A stretch of DNA of 64,000 bases from Malaya genurostris (lineage: Eukaryota; Arthropoda; Insecta; Diptera; Culicidae), in the NCBI RefSeq assembly GCF_030247185.1, contig NC_080572.1, positions 8,201,007 through 8,265,006 on the forward strand, in the 5' to 3' direction. Made by a program: the position numbers and the translations under genes. Shown piece after piece: positions 35,781 to 47,695 of this stretch (its first letter is position 1; each line of letters begins with the position of its first letter). Under the pieces are notes generated by a model. It was not told the origin of the DNA, ran no database searches, and saw nothing but the letters and a program-made list of their open reading frames with translations.

Positions 35781-37260
35781 CACTGTTAAATTTTAAATTC
35801 ATTATAATATTATTTGCAAATTTCCATCCGATTTGAAATGCTTCAAAAAGTGATGAAGTCGAATTCATTTGGATGATCATTTGAAAAAGTTGATCTTGTA
35901 GGTAGATCATTTTATTTTCAGTTATATCGCCTAAATCGACTTCATTTAAAGAAGCGAATGGCATTGAAGGAATATTTGTAGGTAGACTGCCATTAGAAGA
36001 AGATGATTTGGCCGGTCTACCTATTAATAAATTGTTTTCGTTAGAAGAAGAACTGCAAGGCGGTCCTGTGTTTTGATTATTTACATTAGAAGAAATAGGA
36101 GATAGATTTCTACCTAATATACCAGCATAACTGACATTAGAAGAAGATGATGACGAGGTCGATCTACCTGTCAATAAATTGTTTTCGTTAGAAGACGAAT
36201 TGGCAGGTGCCTTAGAAGAATTTTCAGGTATGTTCTGTAAATTTAAGGTCGTTGATTTGACTTGTTGTCTAAGCGAACGAGCGTTTAAAATTTTTTCCCT
36301 GACAGGACATTTCAAATAATTGGATTTATGATTTCCATTGCAATTTGAACATGAAAATTTATCAGTGGTTTCATTCATTGGACAAGCGTCTTTCGAATGC
36401 GATTTACCACAATTCTAACACCGTATATCCATATGACAATTTTTGGTTCCATGACCGAAGCCTTGGCAACGACGACATTGCGTTAAGTTTGCAATACGAT
36501 TATGCCGTTTATAATGTTCCCAATGAATTTTAATGTGGGAAATGAAACGTACTTTTTCTAAAGTTTTCAAATTGTTTACATCACTTCGATTGAAGTGTAT
36601 TAGGTAAAGTTCATGGGAAATTCCAGAGCGTGGTTTAGAAGTACCATTCGCTCTTTTTTTCATAAGTATTACTTGGGAAGGGGCAAAACCAAGCAATTCT
36701 TTTAGTTCATTTTTAATTTCATCAATACTTTGATCATTTGATAATCCTTTCAAGACAGCCTTGAAGGGTCTGTCTGATTTTATATCATATGAATAAAATT
36801 TATGAAGTTTTTCGGACAAATATCGAATGAGACGTTCGTTATCTTCCAATCCATCCACCAAGACTCGACATTCTCCTCTTCGTCCGATTTGAAATGAGAC
36901 TTTTACTTCCGGGAGAAAAGTAGAAAGCTCAGTACGGAATGCTTTGAAGTCGGAAATCATCACCGTCACTGGTGGCATAGATTGATGTTTCTTCCCAGAA
37001 CGACAAGCGTCCATTTTGGGAATTTTTGAAGAATTTTCTTCTATGTCGCTACAATCGGATTCAGGAAGAATCTCGTAAATATTGTTAGACGGCATAGGAT
37101 CAACGGAAGGGAAATCCGTCCGTTGTCTTTTATTTTTACATTCAGATTCTATAAGATCGTGAATGTTATTAGAAAAATGTTGAATAACGGATTGTGATTT
37201 ATTCCGTATTGAATTATTTTTAGCCTTAGGCTTGTTGCCTTTCCGGTTGGACGCAGGCAT
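35770..37260 (-). pseudogene. Retrotransposon ORF1 (gag-like) with one in-frame stop
   Basis: This encodes the RNA-binding nucleocapsid-like protein of the Juan-like element, 496 codons if the stop is ignored. The ATG is at 37258-37260. A Lys/Asn/Ser-rich N-terminus is followed by a PRE_C2HC-type region (about 160-255, RPFKAVLKGL to HIKIHWEHY). Three zinc knuckles come next: CRRCQGFGHGTKNC (262-275), a second spanning 281-293, and CSNCNGNHKSNYLKC (304-318). A Ser/Asn-rich tail ends the protein. Codon 282 is TAG (36415-36417), inside the second knuckle between its first two cysteines. The frame continues unchanged on both sides, so it is a single point lesion. The product as written would end after 281 residues. 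ORF1 ends at TAA 35770-35772, overlapping the ORF2 start. Confidence 0.88.
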
Positions 37261-37261
37261 T

Positions 37262-37561
37262 TTTGAAATTAATGAAATTTTAAATTAAATTAACTAGGCT
37301 AAATTAGTCTTCGATTAGACTCCTAGCTAGCCTTAAAAAAGGCTGATTAATTTCTTAGTCACTCTAATATCACTCTTTGTATCACTTAGTCACTCTAATA
37401 TCACTCTTTGTATCACTTAGTCACTTAGTTAGTGATTCAGGTAGCCTTGAAAAAGACTGAAGCCTTGAATCAATGAAACTCTAGGTAGCCAGAAAAAAAA
37501 AAAATTCCAGGAGCCAAGAGCTATACGCGTGCGGTGCGAACGACTGTTCAACACCGACTGG
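37262..37561 (-). promoter_or_regulatory. 5' UTR and presumed internal promoter of the retrotransposon
   Basis: This is the 300-bp leader between the 5' end and the ORF1 ATG. It contains a tandem repeat of period 31 bp (37354-37415, about two units of CTTAGTCACTCTAATATCAC plus 11 bp) and a poly(A) run on the plus strand near 37492-37503. Jockey-clade elements carry their promoter inside this leader. That role is inferred from the clade and not visible as a proven motif here. Confidence 0.5.
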
Positions 37562-37576
37562 ATATTACGGACTCTT
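37562..37576. repeat. Target-site duplication, 5' side
   Basis: ATATTACGGACTCTT is identical to 32755-32769 and marks the 5' insertion boundary. Confidence 0.9.
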
Positions 37577-40160
37577 GATCTTACATTTTGGCCGTTGTAC
37601 ACGACGTCGAAGAGAATTTATAAATACAATAATGCAATATTATTAACAAATGCTCAATCAACTATATGACAGAAGTAAACTGACAGATTTACTTGTTTCG
37701 TCATCTTTTGTAAAACACGGAAAACTTATTTATAGTTCTAGATACACAAAAATTCTTAGTAATACAATTACATATTATAAATGTACATAAGCAAACCAAA
37801 CATTTTCAGATTGCATTATTCCAGGAATTGAGCATTGTCAAATTACAGTAGCGAAATCATAAAATCTAATCAGTTCTTCAATTTTTAAAGTTACAAAATG
37901 AACTTTCTTCGAATTCGATTTCCAATCTACAGTTCCTTCTTTAACACAAAGAACGAAAGAGCAACTAGGTTCGCTACCGAATATAACAATGGGCATGCGA
38001 CTAATGAAGCCTTACCCTTCTTACATGTTTCTTTAAAAAAGATTGAAAGAATTCTTGTAGAAATTTTCAATTTTTAGAAATCTTGAACGTATTTTTTCTA
38101 AACTTTAGATACTATTTCTCTACAAACTTGAGTGTAATCTAATAAGTTCGTGAATGAAGGTTCTGATATCCCAAGTAGTCATTATGAGCTTCAAGCCGTA
38201 ATCTTTTTATGCTCAGTTTCGATCTGAGAGTCTTTGATTGACCGTTATTTTATTAGATTTTTTGGACAAAGGCAAACATGATTGCGATGATACCCATGCA
38301 AGTAACAATAATTGGTTTAATGTACACATTCACACTACGAACGATGAGCTGCATCCCAGAAATATTTTATTTTGTATGGCTTCAATATAATTGACAATTA
38401 ATCAAATAAATTGTCTACTGATGAAGCAGAGACACAGAGAGTTTATACGAAAATAAAGAAAACTAAAACTCCAATGATCTAAACACTCACGTATTTTTTT
38501 TTTGCCTGATAGATTCTATACGCATTCATTGTATTTTTTTGTATTATTGTATTCTTATCTTCAGCACATATCGGATATATTTTTCCTCTTTCTCGTATTT
38601 TCAACCCGCAAAAGGCACCGATTTGTTCAATTCTAACGACGAACAGTATTAATGTCGATAGCAGGTTCCAGAGAGAGCCTAAGAAAAAAGCTTCTGTTTA
38701 CACTGCCACCAAAAGCAATCGGAACGAGCTGCATAGATTGAATTCGAATGACTCCATCAGGCTTCGATCCTGCCGTCCGGTCTGTCGTAGCATAATGGAA
38801 GAGAAGGGAGGCTGGCTCAACATGCCTTTTCCTGACTGCTTGAACTGGAGCAAAATAAATAATTCATTCGGTAATTTTCCCTTCCACTCCTCTAAGCTCA
38901 TCGTTTCTGCTCGTATGCAGTTACCGGTGTGGAAAGGTGCTCGAAAACTTAACTGAACCTGATTACATTCTTTGTGTGGTACGGCAAAGTGCCGCTCCAT
39001 TATCTTCATTTCAGCAAATTAACTTTGCTCTGACGTCGCATGGAAAACCAGAATTCCATCGTCTAGAACGAATAAGTTGAGAGTCCGTCATCATGTTGCA
39101 ACAGAGATCGAAAGGATGCCGTCGTGCTGTCGTCCTTGTTTATGGAGCACGCCACAAGGGGAGAACAACTCGGAAAGTGATCAACAAAACAAAAGTTTAT
39201 CTTGTCGGGTGGAACGCTCAACGGTTGCGATTGTTTTGGCTGTAGATACGCCGACAGACGAAATACATTTCTCGATGAGCAAGAATCAAGCGAAAGCTCA
39301 GGAAGTTTAATCAAATTAATGTAAGACAGACAACGGCAGTGTTTCCAAGAGCACTCGACTTGAGAGGCGGAATTCAACAGCTTCCTATTCTTTCTTTCTT
39401 TCAGGACAATCCCCGCCGGTCAGGATTGATGGGGTGTTTCGAAGCTCAATGATGAGAACTATGACGATAAATGGAACTAGATGAGCTTCTCTAAAATATC
39501 GTGAGGTTACCTTGCTAGTACAATAGAAATAAAAAATCCATATCGGCTTAGCGCACTATGTCAAGTTTCGTTTGCTATTTCGAAAGACATTTCCACTAAG
39601 AACACTGGCGTGATGATGGGTTTCACGATAGTTAAAGCAAAACATGAGCGAACATTGTTTCAACCTAATCAAATTGTTTAACAGCGAAACAAACTTTGTC
39701 GTTGTAAAAGCGATATGTGTTGAAGTAGCATGCGTTTCTTGTATGCACAAAGCGCAAATCCAATTCAAATATTTGAAACGTTTCCATTACTTAGGGGTGA
39801 ACCATCATTTTATGGGTTCATTCAAACAAAATTGATATTATATTCCATTACTCTTGAAACACAAAATTTAAATATCATTGCAAAATTCCTAATTCAAACA
39901 TCGAAATACCACACTCTAAGTTTAAAATTCAAAAAATTTGATTCCACATACCATAGGATAAATAATCCAACAACTAAATATATTTAAAACAATATGTCTT
40001 GGATTAGTTCTCTTTCGTATCATGCCGCTTACAGTCGGGCCGTCAGTAACAGACAACAGTTCTATCGAACATGTTAGTTATGGTTGATGATAGGCAATTC
40101 ATATTTTGGGCTTCAGTGAATAAAGTTAGATATTTCAAAACATACTGCGAGTCGTTCTGA
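37577..40160. other. Anonymous DNA
   Basis: No gene is supported. The stretch from 38640 to 39430 is less AT-rich and holds overlapping short frames on both strands, plus a polypyrimidine tract ending TTTCAG at about 39403 that could be a splice acceptor. I recognise no protein there. The rest is AT-rich. Confidence 0.4.
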
Positions 40161-40578
40161 ATTCTTCCGGGAGTGCAGAATGGTGTCGCTTTTGTAAAAT
40201 CTCTAAATCCTCTCGGGGGTTGGAGGTTTTATTAGCTGTGCTTCATCAGAAAGAACGCACACAGTAACAAACTTAAATAGGTTTTACAGCAGACTGTTCG
40301 GGACCTCGTAGAGGTTCAGAATTTACTTCTGCTTCCACTAAATGTGATCCCCAGTAGATTGTTCAGCATTCCTTAAGGGTGCAGAATTTATTTCTGCTTT
40401 TTTGTGTTTTTGTGTCGTCAATTTTCCCTATCCTCCTAGTCCAAACCTTACCGTTTCCCTTAAATCTTTCCCTCTTGTATATCGGGAAAATGATGCTAAA
40501 AACAAATTGATGGCAAAGCACAAATCTCCAAATATCAAGGGAAAGGTGCCATTTAAGCCAATTTTTTCTGATTCCTGA
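40161..40578 (+). repeat. Second copy of the RNase H-type non-LTR 3' UTR
   Basis: This matches 8405-8713 in the same order and orientation: TTCCGGGAGTGCAGAATGG, then CTTTTGTAAAATCTCTAAAT, then GGCAAAGCACAAATCTCC, then GTGCCATTTAAGCCAATT. It lacks any coding part, so it is a 5'-truncated insertion, the usual product of incomplete reverse transcription. It carries an extra internal segment in which a CTTAAGGGTGCAGAATTTA-like phrase is repeated. Confidence 0.7.
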
Positions 40579-41194
40579 AGATAGTTATACTTCGTTTATT
40601 ATGAGAACGATGAATTCAAATTCACTGCTGAGAATAATAATGTGCATAGTGCCGAACATGGAAACATTACTTACGATTAACGTCGATGTTACTGTCATGA
40701 AAGTACACATGTACGACCATCCTTAGAATGCTGTCGAGTGTTTTGCTCGGAAACACATATCACAACCATATCTCGATTGCACGGTTTTAATTGTGGGACT
40801 ATAAATTAACAAAATTACTAATGATTTGAGAAAATGTTATTAAATACACCCTCAATAATGGTCATGATGTTATGAGTTATTTTCTTATATTTTATATATT
40901 TTTAATACGTTTGTTATTAAGTAGCACTTCTTGTGAAGTTCAGTTTAAACTACACTACTCAGAATCATTAAAATAACACACCTGCAAAGAAAGAAACACG
41001 AAACATTAACAATTGCGTATGTACCAGTTTTTAACTTAAACACCCAGAAAAAATAGAGTATTGCTTCTTATAAAATTGCCACATTCACAGGTGTACTTCA
41101 AATCTATTTCTATTTATTTCGTGAACAGAGCCCTTTAATGACAAGGGAACTGTTGTGGTTATTTCATTCGATATTTTCCCCCATCTTACTGGTA
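40579..41194. other. Short anonymous AT-rich spacer
   Basis: Nothing is recognised between the retrotransposon tail and the mariner fragment. Confidence 0.4.
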
Positions 41195-41433
41195 ATTTGA
41201 ATACCTTGTCAGTAGATCCGACTGTTTATGGGCTTTTCATAAGAATCGACTCTCTGCCCGATGAGGTAAAGAAATGGTAGTCGATAGGGGCCAGGTCTGG
41301 TGAGTAAGCTTGCATGTAAGTGTAAATAAGCCGCATTTCTCACTGGAGACTTTCCAGCGTATCGCGAAACGTTTTTCGACGTGTGAGATGGTGAATTGTC
41401 GTGGAGCAAATCACCTTTTCTGTCTTTCTTCAT
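41195..41433 (-). pseudogene. Mariner transposase fragment (DD34D-like)
   Basis: On the minus strand, LLHDNSPSHTSK carries the second catalytic Asp (41398-41400). After a frameshift, AYSPDLAPIDYHFF carries the third (41295-41297). The spacing of 103 nt fits about 34 residues with a one-base indel, the classic mariner D34D arrangement. Motif HDN.PSHT followed by YSPDLAP.DYHFF is typical of mariner. The first Asp, the N-terminal domain and terminal repeats are not seen, so this is a short dead fragment. Confidence 0.8.
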
Positions 41434-42466
41434 ATTCTGGTCAGATTTTTGTAATTTTCGTTCTTGGTAGCGAACACCGTTGATTGAACATGAAAAATGA
41501 ACATGAAAAGCAATGCATGGCGCAAATAGTCAAAATTTGGGTCAAACGTTCGAACGCATCAAACATAGAATGTCATTTATCGGAAATTTAATTAGGAGCC
41601 CACCAGGTATTTCGAAGTTGCAACTAGTGCCCATCGTCCCGAGTTATCGGTCTTACAAGCCAGTTGTCGTATGTTCGAGTCCCTATCTGCACAAAAAGAA
41701 ATAATGAAATCAATAGTAACATGGAATAGACATAGGTTGAATCGAAAGTTTGATTGAAAACCATCATCGATGCAAAACTAAATTAATTTCCATGGAGTTT
41801 TCAATGAATAGAACTGTATCTTTCATTGGACGTTCATTTACCTGCTCCAAATATGTGCATGAAACTAGATGTAAATCCACAAAATATTTTTATCTTTTTA
41901 TCATTGCACTTTCGAGCAGAACTCGCAATGAAACACCATCCGAATGTTGCATTTCTGTTCGAAAGTGCACAACCAGAGCAATCCACGCCACCAGTGTTTT
42001 TCAATGAAAAACGGCATGAGTGTGCGATCTCATTCAAACATCGACCGTTTACTTCAATCCAGGTGCGGTGAGAGGAATAGCAAAAATGTCAACAATGTAC
42101 GTTATACTATATTTTGATAGAACTACTCGAAAGCAATAACTCTTTATTTCAACTTGTCTTCTGAAATCAAATGCTTACATGTAAACAGGAAGTAAGTATA
42201 CGATTTTTGGAATTTCAAATAGGATGCAATATATCTGCATAAGTTTTAAGTTTTAAAACTATAACATCGTTGTGTCCCAATTTCTAACATCAGTTCTTCT
42301 GACTTCACGAATTTGGAACTCCGGATATTTCAAATATCGGTATACAGTTGAAACCAAGTGTCAGTTTTTTATGCATATTATTTTGTGCTAGAACAAGTTA
42401 ACATGGAGAGTACTAAGAAAACGGTCATGTTTTGTTCAATTTTCGGTACGGTTTATCGTTTCAATA
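41434..42466. other. Anonymous DNA with a possible SINE scrap
   Basis: No gene is supported. At about 41655-41690 the sequence GTCGTATGTTCGAGTCCC resembles a tRNA-derived B box; a similar phrase recurs near 47525-47550. The inverse of the downstream end of the DD37E element was looked for here and not found. Confidence 0.35.
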
Positions 42467-43476
42467 ATGAGTAGAATTGATCCGGAAACGCAAAAGAAAA
42501 TTCTGCACACTTGGTGCTCAGAAAGTGGTGTCACGTACAACGAAATTGCAAAACGGGTGAAAGTGCACCACACAAGTGTCAAAAATATTATCGAGAAGTT
42601 CGGTAAGACCCTTTCCATGAAGGATTTCTCCCGATCCGGTAGGAAAACGGGTCCCAGCCAGCCCGGCCGGGACTTGAAAGTGGTTGAGTACATTAGGAAA
42701 AACCCATCGGCGTCGACACGGGATTTGACCAAGCAGTTCGACACCAGCATCGGGATGATTCAACGGATCAAAGTTCGGCACTTCCTGAAAACGTACAAGA
42801 AACAGAAGGTGCCGAAAAAGTCCCTGGTACAGCAAGTTCAGGTCAAAACAAGAGCGCGAAAACTGTATAACCCGATTCTACAGAATAAAGACGGATGCAT
42901 CCTGATCGACGACGAAACCTACGCCAAGGAAGACTCTCGAGTGCTGCCCGGACCGCAATATTATACGAAATCGGTGTACCAGGACCTGGACGACGCTGAC
43001 ACCACGGTGGCGATGGAAAAGTTTGGGCAGAAGGTGTTGGTCTGGCCAGCAATTTGTACCTGTGGTTTGCGGTCGTCGATTTTCTTCACGAAGGGCACAA
43101 TTAACGCCAAGGTGTACGAGGAAGAATGTTTGAAGAAGAGAATGCTGCCACTGTACAGAAAGCATAAGGCTCCTTCTCTCTTCTGGCCGGATTTGGCTTC
43201 AGCCCACTACGCCAACTCCGTTCTACAGTGGTTGTCAAAAAATAATGTACAATTCGTGGAAAAGGACATCAACCCACCGAACTGCACAGATCTTCGGCCA
43301 ATTGAAAGGTATTGGGCAATTGTGAAGTGGCACTTTCGGAAGGATGGTACAGTGTCCCAAAACATGCAGTAGTTAAAAAAAACTGGACAGCTGCCACCAG
43401 GAAAGTCACAAAAGTAACTGTGCAGAATTTAATGAAGAATGTCAAGTCCAAAGTGCGAGCGTTTCACAGAAACTAA
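42467..43476 (+). pseudogene. Tc1/mariner transposase of DD37E type, nearly complete
   Basis: This is a cut-and-paste transposase of the IS630/Tc1/mariner superfamily. The frame opens at the ATG at 42467-42469 and runs 301 residues. It has two helix-turn-helix regions (about 10-45 and 70-105), followed by a basic KTYKKQKVPKKS linker. The first catalytic Asp is in LIDDETY (D148 or D149). The second is D242 in FWPDLASAHYA, and Glu280 is in NCTDLRPIERYWAI. There are 37 residues between D242 and E280, the DD37E signature described for mosquito elements. A stop (TAG, 43370-43372) follows Gln301. Shortly after it, another frame continues the C-terminus (NWTAATRKVTKVTVQ to VRAFHRN) to a TAA at 43474-43476. 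One nonsense codon and one small frameshift therefore disable the last 30 or so residues. The catalytic core is intact as written. Confidence 0.9.
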
Positions 43477-43555
43477 GATTTTTTTCAACATAAACAGTAA
43501 AATGCATAAAAATGTAATTTTTCTACTATATATCGAAAATTGATGTCAAAATATG

Positions 43556-43615
43556 TTTTTTTTTCGGTTTTTCATTCAATAAACAATGTTGCTAACTACT
43601 TTTCGAAACACTCCT
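43556..43615 (+). repeat. Presumed 3' terminal region of the DD37E element
   Basis: About 80 bp after the transposase frame lies AACTACTTTTCGAAACACTC, which looks like a Tc1/mariner-type terminal sequence. No inverted partner is recognisable upstream of 42467, so the 5' end is truncated or too diverged. The call rests on position and style only. Confidence 0.35.
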
Positions 43616-43619
43616 TAAT

Positions 43620-44360
43620 CCTGTGATTTCGGAACTGATAGTCGGATCGAGAAGAGAAATTGTATGACACCAGAAAATTATTCCTTTGAATCTAAACGTG
43701 TAAAAATCGATTAAGCATTCCATAAGATGTTGAAGTGCGTTCCACTTTAGAGGTTTTGGTCATTATTTACTGTACCAACAGAACCGGTATTCAGGGGCCA
43801 GCATAACCCAAAACGGTTCGTATGACGAATAAATTGGAATAGTATTGAGCCTAACTTTGAAGATTTGTTAGTATCGTCATCTTCAATAACGGTTTGAATT
43901 TTAAATATTCAGCACCCTGTAATTCCAGAATCGGAAATCGGAATTGGATAAAATTCGTTAATTTTATATGGGGCCACAATTTTTTTAATATGAATCTTTG
44001 TTTACAAAATTCGTTTTGATTTTCTTTGAGAAAACGGGAAATTTTTAGATATTTTTCAGGATAGAAAACAGAATTTTACGGGATCTTAGCACCTTTCATT
44101 TGCATCTTAGATGAAGAAAATCGGCTCAACCATCTTCGCGAAAAATGAGTGATATTATTTTAATTTCTATTCACATATCATAGTCGGATCCAAACGGAAT
44201 TCTTGAACCTTTTATGAAAGCATAAGGCTTTTCATAGGAATCTATGTTTGTAGAAAATGGTTAAGTCATTTCCAAGAAAATTGAGTGAAATTATTTTTCA
44301 CACACATTCATCTACTGACTTCGATGAACTGATTCGAATGGTATATGTTAGTGTTATGTT
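43620..44360. repeat. Diverged copies of the GCCTTTCTC-type dispersed repeat
   Basis: This contains several family phrases: GAACTGATAGTCGGATCGAG, CCTTTCATTTGCATCTTAG, AAAATCGGCTCAACCATCTTC and, near the end, GATGAACTGATTCGAATGGTAT. The order matches the better-preserved copies at 3.2-4.5 kb. Ends are indistinct. Confidence 0.5.
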
Positions 44361-46104
44361 CGATTATGTTGACAAAAACGAACCATGCTAAAATCGAAAT
44401 GAGGTAAACTGTCATGGAGAAGAATGCAGTACACAACCTATTTGCTGCTTAGAAACAATTGGATACAATAGTATTTAAAATCGTGTTTCACTTTGCTCTC
44501 AAGCATAAAAATCGGCCCAGCTACCTCTGAGATCTACGGCTCTTTGTTCTTGTACAAACATATAAACAAAATAAAGAATCAATTCAACAAATAAAAAAAA
44601 AATAAACAGATAATGTCAATTCAAAACTATAAGCTACATAGTATGCGAGAGGGATACTATACTAAAATCTGAATCGAGCATTCTATTCGCATAAATAATT
44701 CTATATGTCCTATTCAGCTAGGTCAAGGAACACCCGGCTCGCTCAAACCAAAATCTACAGTCGCAATAACCAGAGCACTATCGTCAGTGGAACAAACGCT
44801 GGTGGCGGTCAAAGCAAAAACCTTCATGATCCTGCTCCACTGCAGTTTGGTGCTAAGGCTTTAAAGAGACAGGGCCTTTGTTTTAAAGTTCCATATCTCC
44901 CCTGTCGCACTGTCCCTCGGGTTGCGACACAGAAACCACTGAAATCGGAAACGGTGAAGCATCGACCTTCCACAATGTGGAATCTAGACCACTAGCTCAG
45001 AGTGGTTGGATGCAGTGCATAATAGTAACACACACACACATACATGATTATCAACATGTAAGGTGCATCGGTAAGCAAGAAGCAGGCATTAATTAAGTTT
45101 AATTACAGTCAAATTTGAGGCTGCTTTCACCCGTTTATGCTAACACCAACAACAACAACAACCACAATAATAGTAATAACATCAGCACAGCCGGTGAACC
45201 GGTGAATCATATTTGCGCAGCGAGCAGAAAAACGGTTCGTCCGGAAAAGCACTTTCCTCGTGACCATTTGTAAAGTGGCGCAAATCCCTAGAACGACCAC
45301 ATCAGCCACTGAACCGAGGTGGCAGTGCTGCGGTCTGTTGATTTATCTACTAGATGCATTTTCGGTTTCTGAGAACGAAATACACAGGGAGGAGTGAAGG
45401 GAGGAAGCTTGTACCAACATCTTCCTGAGGGGGAAGAGAATGGTAAAAGCAAGCAATAGGTCAGCACGTACCATTCAACCGTGACTCTGATGCTACTGAT
45501 TTAAACCTATTAGGCACGATGCGCCACCCGATTGGCATACGAAAACCGTTCATCCTTTTGCGTTTAAGCAGAATTGCATGTATGTGAACATGCACCCAAG
45601 GATCTTTGGTTTCGAGAAGCTGATTGGAATGGTCGATTCAGACGTGGGTTAGCTGCAATCTTGATGGTGACGATGGCATCGATGCTGTTGCTACTGCTGA
45701 TAATTATGATGGTATTTCACTTGACACCGCTGCAGGCCTGCATAGAGAAGGATGTGACGCTACGACCGTGAAGCTTTGATCGGGATTCGGTAGCAACGTC
45801 GAATCATCTTATTCTGGACTAATTACTTAGACACTATTAAATCGCGTGAGTCATCTAATGGTCGTACTATATCATAAGCAAATCAGTAGAGTGGTTTGTG
45901 GTAGCTTTGTTTACTTCTAATTGGCTGAAAGTTGATTATTGCCTAACGAAGCATAATCATTATAAATCTAAAGATAACTAAAATAATTATTGAACTAATG
46001 AAGTTGCAGTGTTATGACGCCGACAATGAATCAAGTCTATCCACCATTACATGCAAAAAAGGTATACGAACTCTTTGAGTTTCATAATTTTGGGTAGAAT
46101 CATT
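44361..46104. other. Anonymous DNA
   Basis: No gene is supported. The part from 44700 to 45800 is less AT-rich. A 96-codon plus-strand frame (44705-44995) is rich in Ser, Lys and Arg but unrecognised, and a small (ACA/ACC)n-like tract lies near 45145-45180. Confidence 0.4.
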
Positions 46105-46345
46105 CGCTATAAAATATTATCAGATCGGAATTTTTGATGCCAAAAGTCTTAGAATTGCATGAAACGTCGATATTTAGTGCCATCTTGAAAAAAATTTCAA
46201 AAAATCAACTTTCTGGGACTTAGAAAAAATCTCAAAATCCCAGAAAGTCGATTTCCCCTAAAAAAAATTTTTTTTTGAGATGACATTTAATCTCGACGTT
46301 TCATGCAATTCTAAGACGTTTGACATAAAAAAATTACAATGTCGG
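46105..46345. repeat. Foldback element with about 90-100-bp arms
   Basis: The left arm includes GTCTTAGAATTGCATGAAAC and then CAACTTTCTGGGA. The right arm has the inverse order, TCCCAGAAAGTCG and then CGTTTCATGCAATTCTAAGAC. The centre near 46225 is a short AT-rich loop. There is no coding capacity. It could be a small MITE; target duplications were not identified. Confidence 0.65.
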
Positions 46346-46648
46346 TAATCTCATGTACTCCGCCCTATGGTAATTTTTCAAGATCGAACATTTTCAAACC
46401 TTAACCACCTTAATTTTGCATGGGGACTGTTTTCGAGGTGCTTAAACTTTCGAACAATAGCGCTTAACAAAATTAGAGGTATTCCCAAAATATTGGAACT
46501 CTTATACCTTATGATCAAAAAAGAACCGGAATTTTCATTTTAAAATTCCCGCGCTTGTCCAATCGGTAAACTTTTATTCTCTCAACGTTGGCAACACTTT
46601 TATACACATTCTGTCAAATTTTGACGCATATCGTACGTATTAGCGATA

Positions 46649-47283
46649 CAACGAACAACGTGTTTTGTCGGTAAGTCACAGCTATTTGATCTTCGAACTT
46701 GATCAATGGCCCGACAGTAGCTTTCAAACGAGTATAAGTTTGTTAAAATCGGTTCAACCATCTTTGAGAAAATTGAGCGCATAAAAATACAATGCGTTTT
46801 GTCGGTTACGTTACTTATACAATCATAACTCCGGAACCAAAAGTCAGAAATTTCATATTCGAACTTGATCAATGGCCCGACAGTAGCTTTCAAACGAGCA
46901 TAAGTTTGTTAAAATCGGCTCAGCCATCTCTGAGAAAATTGAGCGCATAAAAATACAATGCGTTTTGTCGGTTACGTTACTTATACAATCATAACTCCGG
47001 AACCAAAAGTCAGAAATTTCATCTTCGAACTTGATCAATGGCCCGACAGTAGCTTTCAAACGAGCATAAGTTTGTTAAAATCGGCTCAGCCATCTCTGAG
47101 AAAATTGAGCGCGTTAAAATATCTTCGAACAGTGCACACACGCACACACAGACACACTTATACATTTTCCGATCTCGTCGAACTGAGTCGAATGGTATAT
47201 AACACTATGGGTCTCCGAGGCTCCGTTCAAAAGTCGGGTTTTCCAGCAATTCTAATACCTTTCTATAGAGAAAGGCAAAAAGT
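46649..47283. repeat. 166-bp tandem repeats plus family end
   Basis: Three units are arranged head to tail. The start AATGCGTTTTGTCGG recurs at 46791 and 46957, exactly 166 bp apart, and a less exact unit precedes from 46649. Each unit carries CATAACTCCGGAACCAAAAG, GATCAATGGCCCGACAGTAG and TTGAGAAAATTGAGCGC-like phrases. The two downstream units are almost identical. After the last unit come a CA-rich stretch, GTCGAACTGAGTCGAATGG and the terminal ATAGAGAAAGGCAAAAA (ending near 47281), the same end type as the foldback family. This suggests that the internal part of a dispersed element was amplified in tandem. Confidence 0.75.
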
Positions 47284-47695
47284 TTCTATGGGCATTAATT
47301 AATAAATCATATGTATTGGAACAGTTTACGTTGTTTGCATTTAGAATCTTAAAATTAATATGAAAATCGGTTAAATCTTTGACAAATCGAAGCGAGTTTA
47401 GAGTTTTTTACTAAAAAACTTCCGAAACCTGGGTACTTGTATAGCCAAAGTCGATTTGTTGGATCATCAACTAACAAGTTCATTTTATTGGAACAGTTTC
47501 AAACGCGATTTCGAAGAATTACAAACCATTTGTCGTGTGTTCGAGCCGTGACCTGGAAGGATTCGCAGTGTCAATAGGAGCGTATAGGGTATCTCAGAAT
47601 GTCTGAACACGACTGTTTTCAGATAATTTTCCCAGTCTCAACGTTTCACTGGCGGTTATTAAGCATCGGAGTAGCTCATAACGCAATTCGGAAGC

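Noticed and set aside
35781..35783. GTG as start codon of retrotransposon ORF2
   Set aside because: The next codon is ATG and eukaryotic initiation at GTG is rare, so the ATG at 35778-35780 is preferred.
44705..44995. Plus-strand 96-codon Ser/Lys-rich frame
   Set aside because: Unrecognised, no flanking splice or promoter evidence, no repeat context.
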